NCBI GenBank assembly: GCA_005883955.1
Contig: VAXH01000093.1
Span: forward strand, 1-46,807
Length of the DNA: 46,807 nt
Origin: Actinomycetota bacterium
GTDB taxonomy: Bacteria > Actinomycetota > Thermoleophilia > Gaiellales > Gaiellaceae
Reading direction: 5' to 3'
Program-made: the position numbers and the translations under genes
Shown: in pieces, positions 33,282 through 41,974 of the stretch
Layout: each line of letters starts with the position of its first letter
Position numbering within the stretch: the first letter of the stretch is position 1
The notes under the pieces: generated by a model
Told to the model about the DNA's origin: nothing
What the model saw: the letters and a program-made list of their open reading frames with translations, nothing else
Databases searched by the model: none

Positions 33282-34613
33282 GTGAGCAAAGCCGCGACTG
33301 CCACTCGCACGGACCTCGTCGAGGACCTGATGGCACGGTTTCCGCACATCCCGCGTGAGGCGGCGCTGAAGGAGGATCTGCTGCGCACAGGCTTCGCCTT
33401 CGACGAGTCGGCGCTAACCGACAACCTCGACGGCGAGATCAAGCCGAAGTCGTATTTCATCTTCTCGTTCGACCAGAAGCCGCTGGCCGAACTCGGCGAG
33501 GCGGCCAAACGCCGCCCGCCGGAGGAGGTGGCGCTGACCGGCGGCCCCTACGGGCTGCGCCGGACGATCGTCTCCGTCCGCGTCAACCCCGCTTCGCCCT
33601 ACCGTGTCACAGATGCCGACGGAAAACTGACCCTCTCGCTGGAGGGGCGCGAGATAGCCGAGGTCGGGCTGCCGCCGATGCCGGAGTACTACCGCCACAC
33701 GCTGGCGAACGGGAAGACCGTGATGGAGACGGCACCGACGATCCAGTGGGGCTACCTGATCTACCTGACCGTGCTGCGACTCTGCCAGTACTTCGGCGCG
33801 CACGAGGAGTGCGGCTTCTGCGACATCAACCACAACTGGCGCCAGCACAAGCGAGAGGGCCGTCCGTACACGGGAGTGAAGCCGGTCGAGGACGTGCTCG
33901 AGGCGCTGACGATCATCGACCGCTACGACGACGCGAAGGCGAGCAAGGCCTACACGCTCACCGGAGGCTCGGTGACGAGCACCGTCGACGGGCTCGCGGA
34001 GGCCGACTTCTACGGGCGCTACGCGCAGGCGATCGAGGAGCGCTTCCCGAAACGCTGGATCGGCAAGGTCGTCGCGCAGGCGCTGCCGCGCGAAGACGTG
34101 CAGCGCTACAAGGACTACGGGATCACGATCTACCACCCGAACTACGAGGTCTGGGACAAGCGACTGTTCTCGCTGATCTCACCCGGCAAGCAGCGCTACG
34201 TCGGCCGAGAGGAGTGGCACCGGCGGATCTTCGACGCCGCCGAGGTGTTCGGCGCGCGCTACGTGATCCCGAATTTCGTCGCGGGCGTCGAGATGGCGAA
34301 GCCGTTCGGATTCGAAAGCGTCGACGAGGCGATCGCCAGCACGACCGAGGGGCTCGACTACTTCATGAGCCGCGGGATCACTCCGCGCTTCACGACCTGG
34401 TGCCCCGAGCCGACCACGCCGCTGGGACGCGACAACCCGGACGGCGCCCCGCTCGAGTACCACATCCGGCTCCTCGAGGCCTACCGCGATACGGTCGAGA
34501 AGCACGGCCTGAAGCCGCCGCCCGGCTACGGCGTCGCGGGCGCAGGGAACGCCGTTTTCTCGGTCAGCTCCTTCATGGACGCCCTCCCAGCCGAGGAAGT
34601 TGTGCCGGCGTGA
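33282..34613 (+). CDS. radical SAM-type protein with CX8CX2C cluster motif, unknown function
   Basis: 443 residues from GTG 33282, ten bases after the lipoprotein stop. RLCQYFGAHEECGFCDINHN gives three cysteines spaced CX8CX2C instead of the common CX3CX2C. SKAYTLTGGSVTSTVDG looks like the GGE-type SAM-binding strand, and the second half has the barrel order of radical SAM enzymes (VVAQALPREDVQRYKDYGI, VIPNFVAGVEMAKPFG). The N-terminal 130 residues are a separate domain of unknown type. It overlaps mqnC (GTGA), so it should act with MqnC or on a related substrate. I do not recognise a characterised family. Confidence 0.85.
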   Translation: MSKAATATRTDLVEDLMARFPHIPREAALKEDLLRTGFAFDESALTDNLDGEIKPKSYFIFSFDQKPLAELGEAAKRRPPEEVALTGGPYGLRRTIVSVRVNPASPYRVTDADGKLTLSLEGREIAEVGLPPMPEYYRHTLANGKTVMETAPTIQWGYLIYLTVLRLCQYFGAHEECGFCDINHNWRQHKREGRPYTGVKPVEDVLEALTIIDRYDDAKASKAYTLTGGSVTSTVDGLAEADFYGRYAQAIEERFPKRWIGKVVAQALPREDVQRYKDYGITIYHPNYEVWDKRLFSLISPGKQRYVGREEWHRRIFDAAEVFGARYVIPNFVAGVEMAKPFGFESVDEAIASTTEGLDYFMSRGITPRFTTWCPEPTTPLGRDNPDGAPLEYHIRLLEAYRDTVEKHGLKPPPGYGVAGAGNAVFSVSSFMDALPAEEVVPA

Positions 34614-35641
34614 ACCGGATCACCATCGAAGAGGCCAGGGCTTTGTGGGAGAAGGCCTCCGACGACGAGCTCAAGCGCCTCGCACAGAACGTGCGGGCCC
34701 GCTGGCACGAGCCGGACCGCGCCACCTACATGGTGATGCGGATCATCAACTACACGAACGTCTGCGTCGCCCAGTGCGACTACTGCGCCTTCTACGTGCT
34801 TCCGAACCAGGACGGCGGCTACGTGCTCTCCCGCGAGGAGGTGTTCGGGAAGATCGACGAGCTGGTCGAGTTCGGCGGCGACCTCGTCGCCTTCAACGGC
34901 GGCTTCAACCCTCGACTGCCGCTCGACTACTACTGCGACCTCTTCGGCGCGGTGCGGGAGCGCTACCGCGACCGGGTCGAGTTCTACGCGCTCACGATCG
35001 CCGAGTTCGTCTTCCTCGCCGACCGCGCGGGCCTGAGCTACGCCGAGGCGGCGGCGCGACTGCGCGACGCCGGCGTCCACTGGGTCACCGGCGGCGGCAG
35101 CGAGATCCTGACCGAGGACTTCCGCGCCCGCCACGCGAAGTGGAAGTACACGGTCGCGGACTACTTCGAGGCCCAGCGCGCGATTGTCGAGAGCGGCCTG
35201 CGAACGACGGCGACGATGGTGATCGGGTTCGACGAGACGCTCGATGAGCGGCTCGAGCACCTGCAACGCACGCGTGACTTCCAGGACGAGACCGGGGGTC
35301 TCTTCTCGTTCCTCTGCTGGACGTACAAGCCGTACGGCACAGCCTTCGGCGGCCGCGAGATCGCCCCGCGCGAGTACTGGCGGCATATCGCGCTCTCGCG
35401 GATCTTCCTCGACAACATCCCGCATATCCGCACATCGGTGCTGACGCAGAACGAAGACGCGTTCCGCGCCCTCGACTACGGCGCCGACGACTTCGACCTG
35501 CCGATCGAGGACGAGGTGACGCAGAAAGCCGGTGCACGGATCGACCTCGATCTCGAGGGCTTGCTCTCGATCCCCCGCTCGCTCGGCTACACGGTCGAGT
35601 ACCGCCGGGCCGAGCGGCCGGCGGCGCTCGCAACTTCCTAG
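34610..35641 (+). CDS. mqnC: cyclic dehypoxanthinyl futalosine synthase-like radical SAM enzyme
   Basis: 343 residues with a GTG start overlapping the upstream stop. INYTNVCVAQCDYCAFYVLP holds the CX3CX2C cluster of the MqnC/MqnE/CofG-H group. GGFNPRLPLDYYCDLFGAVR, WVTGGGSEILTEDFRAR, TTATMVIGFDETLDERLEHL and LARLFLDNIP-like ALSRIFLDNIPHIRTS match MqnC, which cyclises dehypoxanthine futalosine in the futalosine route to menaquinone. Other mqn genes are not in the window. It is possible that this copy works in a variant pathway with its radical SAM and BKACE partners. Confidence 0.88.
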   Translation: MNRITIEEARALWEKASDDELKRLAQNVRARWHEPDRATYMVMRIINYTNVCVAQCDYCAFYVLPNQDGGYVLSREEVFGKIDELVEFGGDLVAFNGGFNPRLPLDYYCDLFGAVRERYRDRVEFYALTIAEFVFLADRAGLSYAEAAARLRDAGVHWVTGGGSEILTEDFRARHAKWKYTVADYFEAQRAIVESGLRTTATMVIGFDETLDERLEHLQRTRDFQDETGGLFSFLCWTYKPYGTAFGGREIAPREYWRHIALSRIFLDNIPHIRTSVLTQNEDAFRALDYGADDFDLPIEDEVTQKAGARIDLDLEGLLSIPRSLGYTVEYRRAERPAALATS

Positions 35642-36367
35642 GTGCGGCTGCTCGAGGTCGCGCTCAACGGCCACCGCACTCCGGACGAGCACCCCGCGAT
35701 CCCGCGCACACCCGAGGAGCTTGCCCGCGAGGCCCGGGCGTCAGTCGAGGCCGGCGCCGAAGTGCTACACGTCCATGCGTATGCCGCGAGCGAGGAAACG
35801 CTGGCCGCCGAGCCGTGCGCAGCGATGGTGCGCGCGATTCGCGAGGCCTGCCCAGGCGTCCCGATCTCGCAGACGACGGCGCTCTACATCGCCGGCGACG
35901 ATCCGGAGCGGCGCCTGGCGCTGATCGCCGGCTGGACCGAGCTGTCCGAGCTCGTCACTGCGAACCAGGGTGAAGAGGGCATCATCGAGCTCTGCGAGCA
36001 CCTGCTCGAGCGCGGTGTCGGCATCGAAGCCGGCCTCCTCTCGCTCGCCGACGCCGAGGCGTTCGTCGAGTCGCCAATCGCGGCCCGTTGCACCCGAGTC
36101 CTGATCGAGCCGCTAGACGCCGACCCCGAGGTGGCGGTCGCGCATGCAGCGGCAATGGAGAACGTGGTCGCGCAGGCAGGTGTCACGCTCGAGCAAGTCC
36201 ACCACGGCGACCTGATCGCGAGCTGGGCAGTCTCGGAACGTGGAGCCCGAGGAGGACACGGCGTTCGCACCGGCCTCGAGGACACAACGGTGATGCCCGA
36301 CGGAACGCCCGCGATGGACAACGCCGAGCTCGTACGCGAGGCGAAGCGTCTCCTTGCGCGCACCTGA
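35642..36367 (+). CDS. BKACE-family (DUF849) beta-keto acid cleavage enzyme homologue
   Basis: 241 residues with a GTG start immediately after the mqnC stop. AGAEVLHVHAYAASEE has the zinc-binding HxH, and SERGARGGHGVRTGLEDTTV is the family's glycine-rich C-terminal signature near the catalytic Glu. BKACE enzymes condense a beta-keto acid with acetyl-CoA and split it to acetoacetate plus a CoA ester. At 241 residues it is shorter than the usual 270-310. The link with two radical SAM genes is unusual, and its substrate is not predictable from sequence alone. Confidence 0.87.
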   Translation: MRLLEVALNGHRTPDEHPAIPRTPEELAREARASVEAGAEVLHVHAYAASEETLAAEPCAAMVRAIREACPGVPISQTTALYIAGDDPERRLALIAGWTELSELVTANQGEEGIIELCEHLLERGVGIEAGLLSLADAEAFVESPIAARCTRVLIEPLDADPEVAVAHAAAMENVVAQAGVTLEQVHHGDLIASWAVSERGARGGHGVRTGLEDTTVMPDGTPAMDNAELVREAKRLLART

Positions 36368-36387
36368 CGGGGCCGAGACGCGATTGA

Positions 36388-36480
36388 CTTAGTAACAGTC
36401 TGTCACTTGCAAGAAACGGCCGAACCATGCCATCGCTCTGCTCTTTCGGCCGTGTCGAACATTGTAACAGTCTGTTACTA
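36388..36480 (+). repeat. paired-palindrome element E2 (GTAACAG-N-CTGTTAC at both ends)
   Basis: GTAACAGTCTGTCAC at 36392-36406 and GTAACAGTCTGTTAC at 36464-36478, spaced 72 bp. Inside is an inverted repeat ACGGCCGAA (36416-36424) / TTCGGCCGT (36445-36453). The right end (CGTGTCGAAC, then the palindrome) matches the corresponding end of E1 at 17217-17320 read on the other strand. Here the element lies between two convergent 3' ends, not upstream of a gene, which argues for a mobile or processing element. Confidence 0.7.
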
Positions 36481-36498
36481 GCCCATCCGGCGCTTGGG

Positions 36499-36817
36499 CT
36501 AGCCGTCGAACGGCAGCAGCTCGAGTGCCCGCTCGAAGCCGCCTCGATCGTGGAGCGGCTCTCCGTGCGAGACGATCACGTGCACGAACGGCAGCTCGAG
36601 CAACGTCCCCGGGCTGCAGCGGCTCGAGCTCCGTCTCGGGAATGTTGTTGCGCCACAACAACGAGGGCCCGTAGCACGCGCGCCACAGCGCTGGACGAAA
36701 ACGTCGACGTCACGGACGTGCCCGGCTTCAGCGCGACCCCCACGTCGTCGCGCCAATCCGGGTGCGCGACCCGCCGGATTCAAAGACCTGGCGCGACGTC
36801 GATGATCTCGACGGCAG
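36499..36817 (-). pseudogene. decayed metallo-beta-lactamase-fold hydrolase
   Basis: Starting right after the cyclase stop, the minus strand reads LTAVEIIDVAPGL then a stop, then in another frame RRVAHPDWRDDVGVALKPG, then LLWRNNIPETELEPLQPGDV, and finally in a further frame LELPFVHVIVSHGEPLHDRG to a TAG at 36499. These are N-terminal and C-terminal pieces of a known MBL-fold family (VAPGLWRW...HPxW start; HGEPV end), with the metal-binding HxHxDH centre missing. So it is a gene remnant with stop, frameshifts and an internal deletion of several hundred bases. Confidence 0.6.
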
Positions 36818-39800
36818 TCAGGAAATCGCCGTCTCGGGCTCGCCCCTGGTCGCAGCTGCTTTTGCCGCTCTCTCGAGCCAGGGCGTCGCCTGCAGTTGCT
36901 CGAACGTTCGCCGCGCTTCCACCAGCAACGGTTCCGCGGCGTCGGTGTGCTGCTGCGACGTGAGCCACTCGGCGTGCTCGAGCTGGGTGACGGCGACATG
37001 GAAGACGAGGCCGAACTCGCGGAACAGGCTGGCGGCATTGCGGAAAAGGTCTTCGACTCGTTCGTGGTTGCCGCGGGCGGCCTCGAGGAGAGCATTCAGT
37101 CGCGCAACGTTGGCGTACAGGAAGGGAGTTAGCTCGCCGGGATCGCGCGTTTCCGGGATCGCGAGCAGAGCTTCTGCCTTTTCGAGGTCCGGGACAGCAA
37201 GCGCTGCTTCGATCCCCTCCACCAAGCTTTCCTTGATTGCCGCCTCCGTGATGGAGAGGTCGCCGAGGGTCTCGAGCGTCGGCTCGACCGCTGCGAGTGC
37301 CTCAGCGTGGCGCCCTTCGGCGCGGAGCAGTCGCGCCTCTACGATCGCATAGCCGGCTCTGAGCTGCCAGTTCTCGCTATTGCGGAGCGTGTCGGAAGAC
37401 GCAAGCACGGCGCGCGCGGTATCCAGATCGCCACGCTCACAGTGGAGATACGCGACGGCGAGCATCTGACCTCGCGGGAGATCGCTCGCCACGGTCGGTT
37501 CTTCCTCGGCGGCGATCGTCAGTGCCTCGTCCCAGCGGCCGAGCATGAACAGCGGCCCGAGGGTCCCGGTGCGCATGACGGACTCCATGCGGCGATTCCC
37601 GCGGCGGCGGGCGAGCACGAGCGAGCGCTCGGTCAGATCGAGTATCTCGGCGTAACGATCAGACGCTTCGAGGACAGCGCCGAGGTTTTGATGAGCGCGC
37701 AGTGCGGTGGCGTACAGCTGCTCGGCGTGTGCCCTTGCCGCAGCGGCCTCGAGCAGGATCCGGGCCTCGGCCAGCCGCCCCGAGTAGAGCAACACGACCG
37801 CTTTGCTGGTGAGTGCTTGGACGAAGATTTCGGGCAATTGCAGCCGCTCAGCAAGCGTGAGCGCCCGCTCGAGGGGCGCGGACGCGGCCTCGTTGTGCCC
37901 CGCGAGGGCGCGCATGCGGCCGAGCTGGGCGAGCGCAGCCGCGAGCTCGGCGCTCGGCTTGCCCTGCTCGAGCTGCGCGACCACCTGCTCGAGCCGAGCT
38001 GCAGCTTCCTCCAGCCGGCCCTCGCCGACATCGACGTCGGCGAGGGCGGCGCTGGCGCGCGCGGCGGCCCGTGCGTCTCCCGCCTCGGTGTAGAGGGCGA
38101 GGGCGCGCTCTCCCTGTTCGCGTGCTTCAGCCGGTTCATTCGCCTGTAGGGAGAGCCGGCCGGCCTGCTCGAGTAATTCGGCTTCGAGCAAGGCGTCATC
38201 GGCAAGGCCGGCCGCCTGCTGGTAGTAGCGCTTGCCTTCTTCGGGAGCGCCGAGCGAGCCGGCCCTCTCACCGGCTCGCGCAAGCATCTCGCCTGCCTTC
38301 GCCCTGATCGCCTGCGCGTCGTCTGCCTCGGGTGCGGCCTCGAACGCGGCCAGATAGTGGGAGGCGAGGACCTCGGCCACCTCGTCGAGCTCGGAGAAGG
38401 CGGAAGCCAAGTGCTCGGCGGCCGCCAGGTGGCGGAGCTTGCGCTCCCGCTTCGAGAGCGTCTCGTAGGCGACGTGGCGGACGAGGTCCTGTAGAAATCC
38501 GTACTGGCCGCGCTCGGGAGAGCGTGGATCCATTTGGACACCCAGGACCTCCTTGCGCACCAGCCCCGACAGCAACGGCTCGAGCTTCACAGCGGGCGTG
38601 CCGGCGAGGGCCGCGAGCGCCTGCTGGGTGAAGGTCTTGCCGAGCACCGCCCCGTCTTGGAGCAGCCGCCGCTCCTCACCGGAAAGACCATCCAAGCGGG
38701 CCGCGATCAGCGCATGCAGCGTTTCCGGTACCTCGAGCGTCTCGATTTCTCCTGTCGGCGCGTAGACAGGCCCCTCCTGAACGAGGAGGTCGCGGTCGAG
38801 CAGCATCCGCACGGTCTCGACCGCATACAACGGCACCCCTTCCGCGCGCGCCAGGATCTGCTCGCGCAGGCGCTCCGGCAGGCCGGGCACCAGCCCCTCG
38901 AGCAACTCCTCCATCGCTCCTTGCGAGAGCGGCTCCAGGAAGAGCGAGGTGAAATTCCGCTGGCCGGCTCCCCAGCCGGGCCGGCGCTCCTGCAGCTCCG
39001 GACGGGCCAGTGTGATCACGTAGATCGGGTAATCGCGCGACCACTCGAGTAGGTACTCGACGAAGTCGAGCAGGCTCGTGTCCGCCCACTGCATGTCCTC
39101 GAAGGCGAGCACCGTCGGGTAGGCGTCGGCCAACCGCTCGAAGAACAACCGCCAGGCCGCGAACAGATCCTGCCTGTCACCCGCGGCCGCCTCGTCCAGT
39201 CCCAGCAGATGCGCCAGTCGCGGCTCGACGAACGCCCGCTCCTCTGGATCGAGGAGATGCTCCTCCAAGGTGGCCTGAAGCTTGGGTCGCGCGGAGGCGG
39301 GCTCCTCGTCCTCCGAGATCCCGCAACGCATCCTGACCATGTCCGCCAAGGCCCAGTAGGCGACGCCCTCCCCATAGGCGAGGCAGCGGCCGCGCTGCCA
39401 GTACACCTGCTCGACGATCCCGTCGAAGTACTTGTAGAACTCCCACGCCAACCTCGACTTGCCGATCCCGGCGATTCCCGTCACGGAGACCAGGTGCGCC
39501 TTGCGCTCGGGCGCATAGTCGTGGAAGAGCTCCTTGATCAGCTTGAACTCCCGTTCGCGGCCGACGAACGGCGCTTCCAACCCGGCCGACTTCAGCTGGC
39601 CGCCCACGCCCGAGACGACGCGCAGCGCGCGCCACAAAGGCACAGGCTCAGCCTTCCCCCTCAGCTCGTGCTCCCCGGCGCCCTCGTAGACGATCGCCTG
39701 CTCGCTCGCACGCCGCGTGACCTCACCGACGAGCACGATGCCGGGCTCGGCCGCCGACTGAATCCGCGAGGCCGTGTTGACCAGGTCGCCCGCGACCATC

Positions 39801-40342
39801 CCCTCGCCCTCGGCGCCGATCGTCACCGCCGCCTCGCCGGTCAGCACTCCCGCCCGTGCCGCCAGTGCGGGATCGAGCTCAGGGACCGATGCGACCAGCT
39901 CCAGGGCCGCCCGTACCGCCCGCTCGGCGTCGCTCTCCGTCGCAACCGGCGTTCCCCAGACCGCCATCACCGCATCGCCGATGAACTTCTCGACCGTGCC
40001 GCCGTAGCGGCCGATCAGCGTCCGCGCCAGTTCGAAGTAGCGCGAGAGCAGATCGCGCGTTTCCTCGGCGTCGCGCGACTCCGACCAAGCCGTGAATCCG
40101 ACGAGATCGGCGAACAGCACCGAAACGAGACGGCGCTCGGCGGCCGGCGCGACGGCAGGAGTTTGAGGGACGGCCGACATTCCGACGGTCGCGAGTGGCG
40201 CTCCGCAGTCGCCGCAGAACTGCTTGCCTGGAGGATTCGGGCCGCCGCAGGACGCGCAGATCGCAGCGAGCGCGCTCCCGCAGTCTCCACAAAACCTCTT
40301 TCCCGGAGGATTCTCGGCGCCGCAGTTCGAGCAGACGGTCAT
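36818..40342 (-). CDS. zinc-ribbon class III adenylate/guanylate cyclase-ATPase-TPR protein
   Basis: 1174 residues from ATG 40342 (MTVCSNCGAEN). Two zinc ribbons come first (Cys 4, 7, 18, 21 and 29, 32, 43, 46). Residues about 75-240 are a class III cyclase with VSVLFADLVGFTAW, VEKFIGDAVMAVWGTP (substrate Lys in the canonical place) and VAGDLVNTASRI. From about 256 an AAA_16 ATPase follows (VTGIAGIGKSRLAWEF; LAFEDMQWAD). The C-terminal 500 residues are TPR-like helices. This is a common actinobacterial signalling architecture, in which cyclase output is probably gated by ATPase/TPR ligand or protein binding. The 3' end abuts the MBL remnant. Confidence 0.93.
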   Translation of the reverse strand: MTVCSNCGAENPPGKRFCGDCGSALAAICASCGGPNPPGKQFCGDCGAPLATVGMSAVPQTPAVAPAAERRLVSVLFADLVGFTAWSESRDAEETRDLLSRYFELARTLIGRYGGTVEKFIGDAVMAVWGTPVATESDAERAVRAALELVASVPELDPALAARAGVLTGEAAVTIGAEGEGMVAGDLVNTASRIQSAAEPGIVLVGEVTRRASEQAIVYEGAGEHELRGKAEPVPLWRALRVVSGVGGQLKSAGLEAPFVGREREFKLIKELFHDYAPERKAHLVSVTGIAGIGKSRLAWEFYKYFDGIVEQVYWQRGRCLAYGEGVAYWALADMVRMRCGISEDEEPASARPKLQATLEEHLLDPEERAFVEPRLAHLLGLDEAAAGDRQDLFAAWRLFFERLADAYPTVLAFEDMQWADTSLLDFVEYLLEWSRDYPIYVITLARPELQERRPGWGAGQRNFTSLFLEPLSQGAMEELLEGLVPGLPERLREQILARAEGVPLYAVETVRMLLDRDLLVQEGPVYAPTGEIETLEVPETLHALIAARLDGLSGEERRLLQDGAVLGKTFTQQALAALAGTPAVKLEPLLSGLVRKEVLGVQMDPRSPERGQYGFLQDLVRHVAYETLSKRERKLRHLAAAEHLASAFSELDEVAEVLASHYLAAFEAAPEADDAQAIRAKAGEMLARAGERAGSLGAPEEGKRYYQQAAGLADDALLEAELLEQAGRLSLQANEPAEAREQGERALALYTEAGDARAAARASAALADVDVGEGRLEEAAARLEQVVAQLEQGKPSAELAAALAQLGRMRALAGHNEAASAPLERALTLAERLQLPEIFVQALTSKAVVLLYSGRLAEARILLEAAAARAHAEQLYATALRAHQNLGAVLEASDRYAEILDLTERSLVLARRRGNRRMESVMRTGTLGPLFMLGRWDEALTIAAEEEPTVASDLPRGQMLAVAYLHCERGDLDTARAVLASSDTLRNSENWQLRAGYAIVEARLLRAEGRHAEALAAVEPTLETLGDLSITEAAIKESLVEGIEAALAVPDLEKAEALLAIPETRDPGELTPFLYANVARLNALLEAARGNHERVEDLFRNAASLFREFGLVFHVAVTQLEHAEWLTSQQHTDAAEPLLVEARRTFEQLQATPWLERAAKAAATRGEPETAIS

Positions 40343-40535
40343 CTCGAAGAGCCTAACCCGCAACCCTGCGTGCTAACAGCGCCGGGAGATTGCAACCTGG
40401 CAGATCGTCGTCATGGAGCTTTTGTGGACAACGCAAGAGCCTGCCGAGTTCGCTGTGACGAGGTCAAGGTCGAGGGACTCACAGTTCGCGATGTCTCCTT
40501 GAGGCACGGCAGCGGCCTAGACTCGGTCTGAGCCT

Positions 40536-40670
40536 GTGGACGTCTTTGAAGTTCTTGCCGCTAGAGCTGATCAGGCGACGGCATTCGTCATTCTCGGCTC
40601 GATCGTGGTTCCGTTGGCCGTCCTCGCCGCGGTCTGCTTGTTCTTCTGGGGGCACCGACACGACGACTGA
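40536..40670 (+). CDS. 44-residue single-helix membrane protein
   Basis: GTG at 40536, sequence beginning MDVFEVLAARADQATAF, then one strongly hydrophobic helix (FVILGSIVVPLAVLAAVCLF) and a short charged end (WGHRHDD). The clean topology (polar N-terminus, one helix, charged tail) supports it as a true small gene. No ribosome site is obvious, and it could be leaderless. The function is unknown. The 170 bases before it, back to the cyclase start, hold nothing recognisable. Confidence 0.5.
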   Translation: MDVFEVLAARADQATAFVILGSIVVPLAVLAAVCLFFWGHRHDD

Positions 40671-40777
40671 CTCAGGCCGGTTGCCTCTTGCGTGGGCAAG
40701 CGTGCCTGGGATGTAGGTCGGGGGTCGCGCATGACGATCACCTTATTCGCCCCAGGTCGAAGGTAGCCTGACCCCGC

Positions 40778-41023
40778 GTGTCCGTCTTGGCCAACCTGCA
40801 CTACCTGATCCATTGGCCTACACAGGGGGGCTACAACTTCGTGAGCGGCCCGCTGGCCGACATCACGCTCATCACGGCCTTCTCCAGCGCGCTGTACCTC
40901 TGGCTGCGAAAACACAATTGCCACGTCCACCGCTGCTTGCGTTTGGCGTGGCATCCCCATCCCGTCCACGGCCACCCGGTGTGTAAGAAGCACCACCCGG
41001 AGGGCCATGGTGTACGGGCCTAG
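40778..41023 (+). CDS. small His/Cys-rich membrane protein, actinophage-like
   Basis: 81 residues with a GTG start. One membrane helix (LADITLITAFSSALYLWLRK) is followed by a tail dense in His and Cys (HNCHVHRCLRLAWHPHPVHG, then VCKKHHP). A short helix followed by an HNCHxxxCxRxxxHPV...CxxHHP tail is a pattern I recall from small membrane proteins of actinobacteriophages, so this may be phage-derived. The His/Cys spacing suggests a metal-binding knuckle. No other phage gene is recognisable nearby. Confidence 0.65.
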   Translation: MSVLANLHYLIHWPTQGGYNFVSGPLADITLITAFSSALYLWLRKHNCHVHRCLRLAWHPHPVHGHPVCKKHHPEGHGVRA

Positions 41024-41043
41024 CCGGCCCTGGCGAACCTCGG

Positions 41044-41072
41044 CTGCGCGAGTGCTCGGAAATGACGCCTGA
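41044..41072 (+). repeat. 27-bp dispersed repeat, copy D (most divergent)
   Basis: Contains CTCGGAAATGACGCCTGAGG, related to the GGAATGTCCCCTGA core of the copies at 42546, 45270 and 45746. It lies after the small His/Cys protein and before a convergent gene end. Confidence 0.45.
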
Positions 41073-41108
41073 GGCGGGCGAGGTCGGCCGATCTGGCTCG
41101 AGCGTCAA

Positions 41109-41609
41109 CTAACCGGAGACAGTTTCCTTTTGATCGATCAGCGACCTCAAGTGGTCTTCCATTTTGTCGAAGCTGTCTTCCTGACCGTCGTGCTTGGTCA
41201 TGTGATCACGGCCAGCCTTGTCGCGGAACGCCAGCTTCATCGTCAGCCTCGTCACTCCGTCCGTTTCGTGCAGATCCACGGACTCGACGGCGTCCGCATC
41301 TGGCCACCCTTCGAACAGCCACGTCGCGACGGTCCGGGTCGGCGGCTCGACCTCCAAGTAGGTGCCCCGAAACGAGCACTCGGTTCCGTCGTCGGTCACG
41401 AAGACGATGTGATAGTTCCCGCCAACGCGCAAGTCGATCGAGCACTCCGTCACCTCACACGTGAATGGAGCGAACCATTTGCTCACATGCTCCGGCTTCG
41501 TGAACACATCGAAGACGAGTTCGATCGGAGCGTCGAACTCTCGAGTGGTGACAATCTCGAGTTCGTTCGGAAATTCGATGACTGAGGACCCATGCCGATT
41601 AGGTGTCAC
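41109..41609 (-). CDS. AHSA1/SRPBCC domain protein
   Basis: 166 residues from GTG 41609, which overlaps the ArsR stop (GTGA). EIVTTREFDAPIELVFDVFT and PEHVSKWFAPFTCEVTECSI are the opening helix-grip segment of the AHSA1 family; WLFEGWPDADAVESVDLHE and TRLTMKLAFRDKAGRDHMTK are later strands. The fold makes a hydrophobic ligand cavity. Pairing with an ArsR-type regulator is a very common arrangement, but the ligand is rarely known. Confidence 0.92.
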   Translation of the reverse strand: MTPNRHGSSVIEFPNELEIVTTREFDAPIELVFDVFTKPEHVSKWFAPFTCEVTECSIDLRVGGNYHIVFVTDDGTECSFRGTYLEVEPPTRTVATWLFEGWPDADAVESVDLHETDGVTRLTMKLAFRDKAGRDHMTKHDGQEDSFDKMEDHLRSLIDQKETVSG

Positions 41610-41974
41610 TGTTGCTCTCCTTGTTCTTGGAGCTCTTTGAGGTAGTCGTCCATCCGATCCAGTCGCTCGTTCCACGTCTGCTCGTACTTGGCCAACCATT
41701 CATGCAACGGCCCAAGGCGGGCGGGTTCCAGGCGGTACAGCCGACGACGCCCCTCCGGCCGGCACCTGACGAGCCCGACCTCGCTGAGCACCCGTAGGTG
41801 CTTCGAGACCTGAGGCTGGGACAGCGAGAGGTCGTTCACGATCGTCCCGACCGCCTTCTCGCCCGCGATCAGCGTGTCCAGGATCTCGCGACGCCGCGCC
41901 TCGGCAACTGCGTTGAAGACGTCCGAGGTCGTGGAGGAGCGGGCCACGGTGCCATCATATTCCGATATCGGCAT
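41606..41974 (-). CDS. ArsR/SmtB family transcriptional regulator
   Basis: 122 residues from ATG 41974; GTG 41947 (MARSSTTSDVF) is an alternative. DVFNAVAEARRREILDTLIA and LSLSQPQVSKHLRVLSEVGL give the winged helix, and RRRLYRLEPARLGPLHEWLA the C-terminal dimer region. It lacks the Cys pairs of metal-sensing members, as usual for the AHSA1-linked branch. The palindrome CCGATATCGG at codons 2-5 would be an ideal autoregulatory operator if translation starts at 41947. Confidence 0.93.
   Translation of the reverse strand: MPISEYDGTVARSSTTSDVFNAVAEARRREILDTLIAGEKAVGTIVNDLSLSQPQVSKHLRVLSEVGLVRCRPEGRRRLYRLEPARLGPLHEWLAKYEQTWNERLDRMDDYLKELQEQGEQQ

Noticed and set aside
33746-34609. Long upstream extension of the mqnC frame through the radical SAM gene
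   Set aside because: The extension is Arg-rich with no motif and overlaps a real gene out of frame; GTG 34610 with GTGA overlap gives a normal MqnC start.
40371-40535. Possible leader or RNA upstream of the 44-residue protein
   Set aside because: No clear stem, promoter boxes or conserved motif could be made out by eye.
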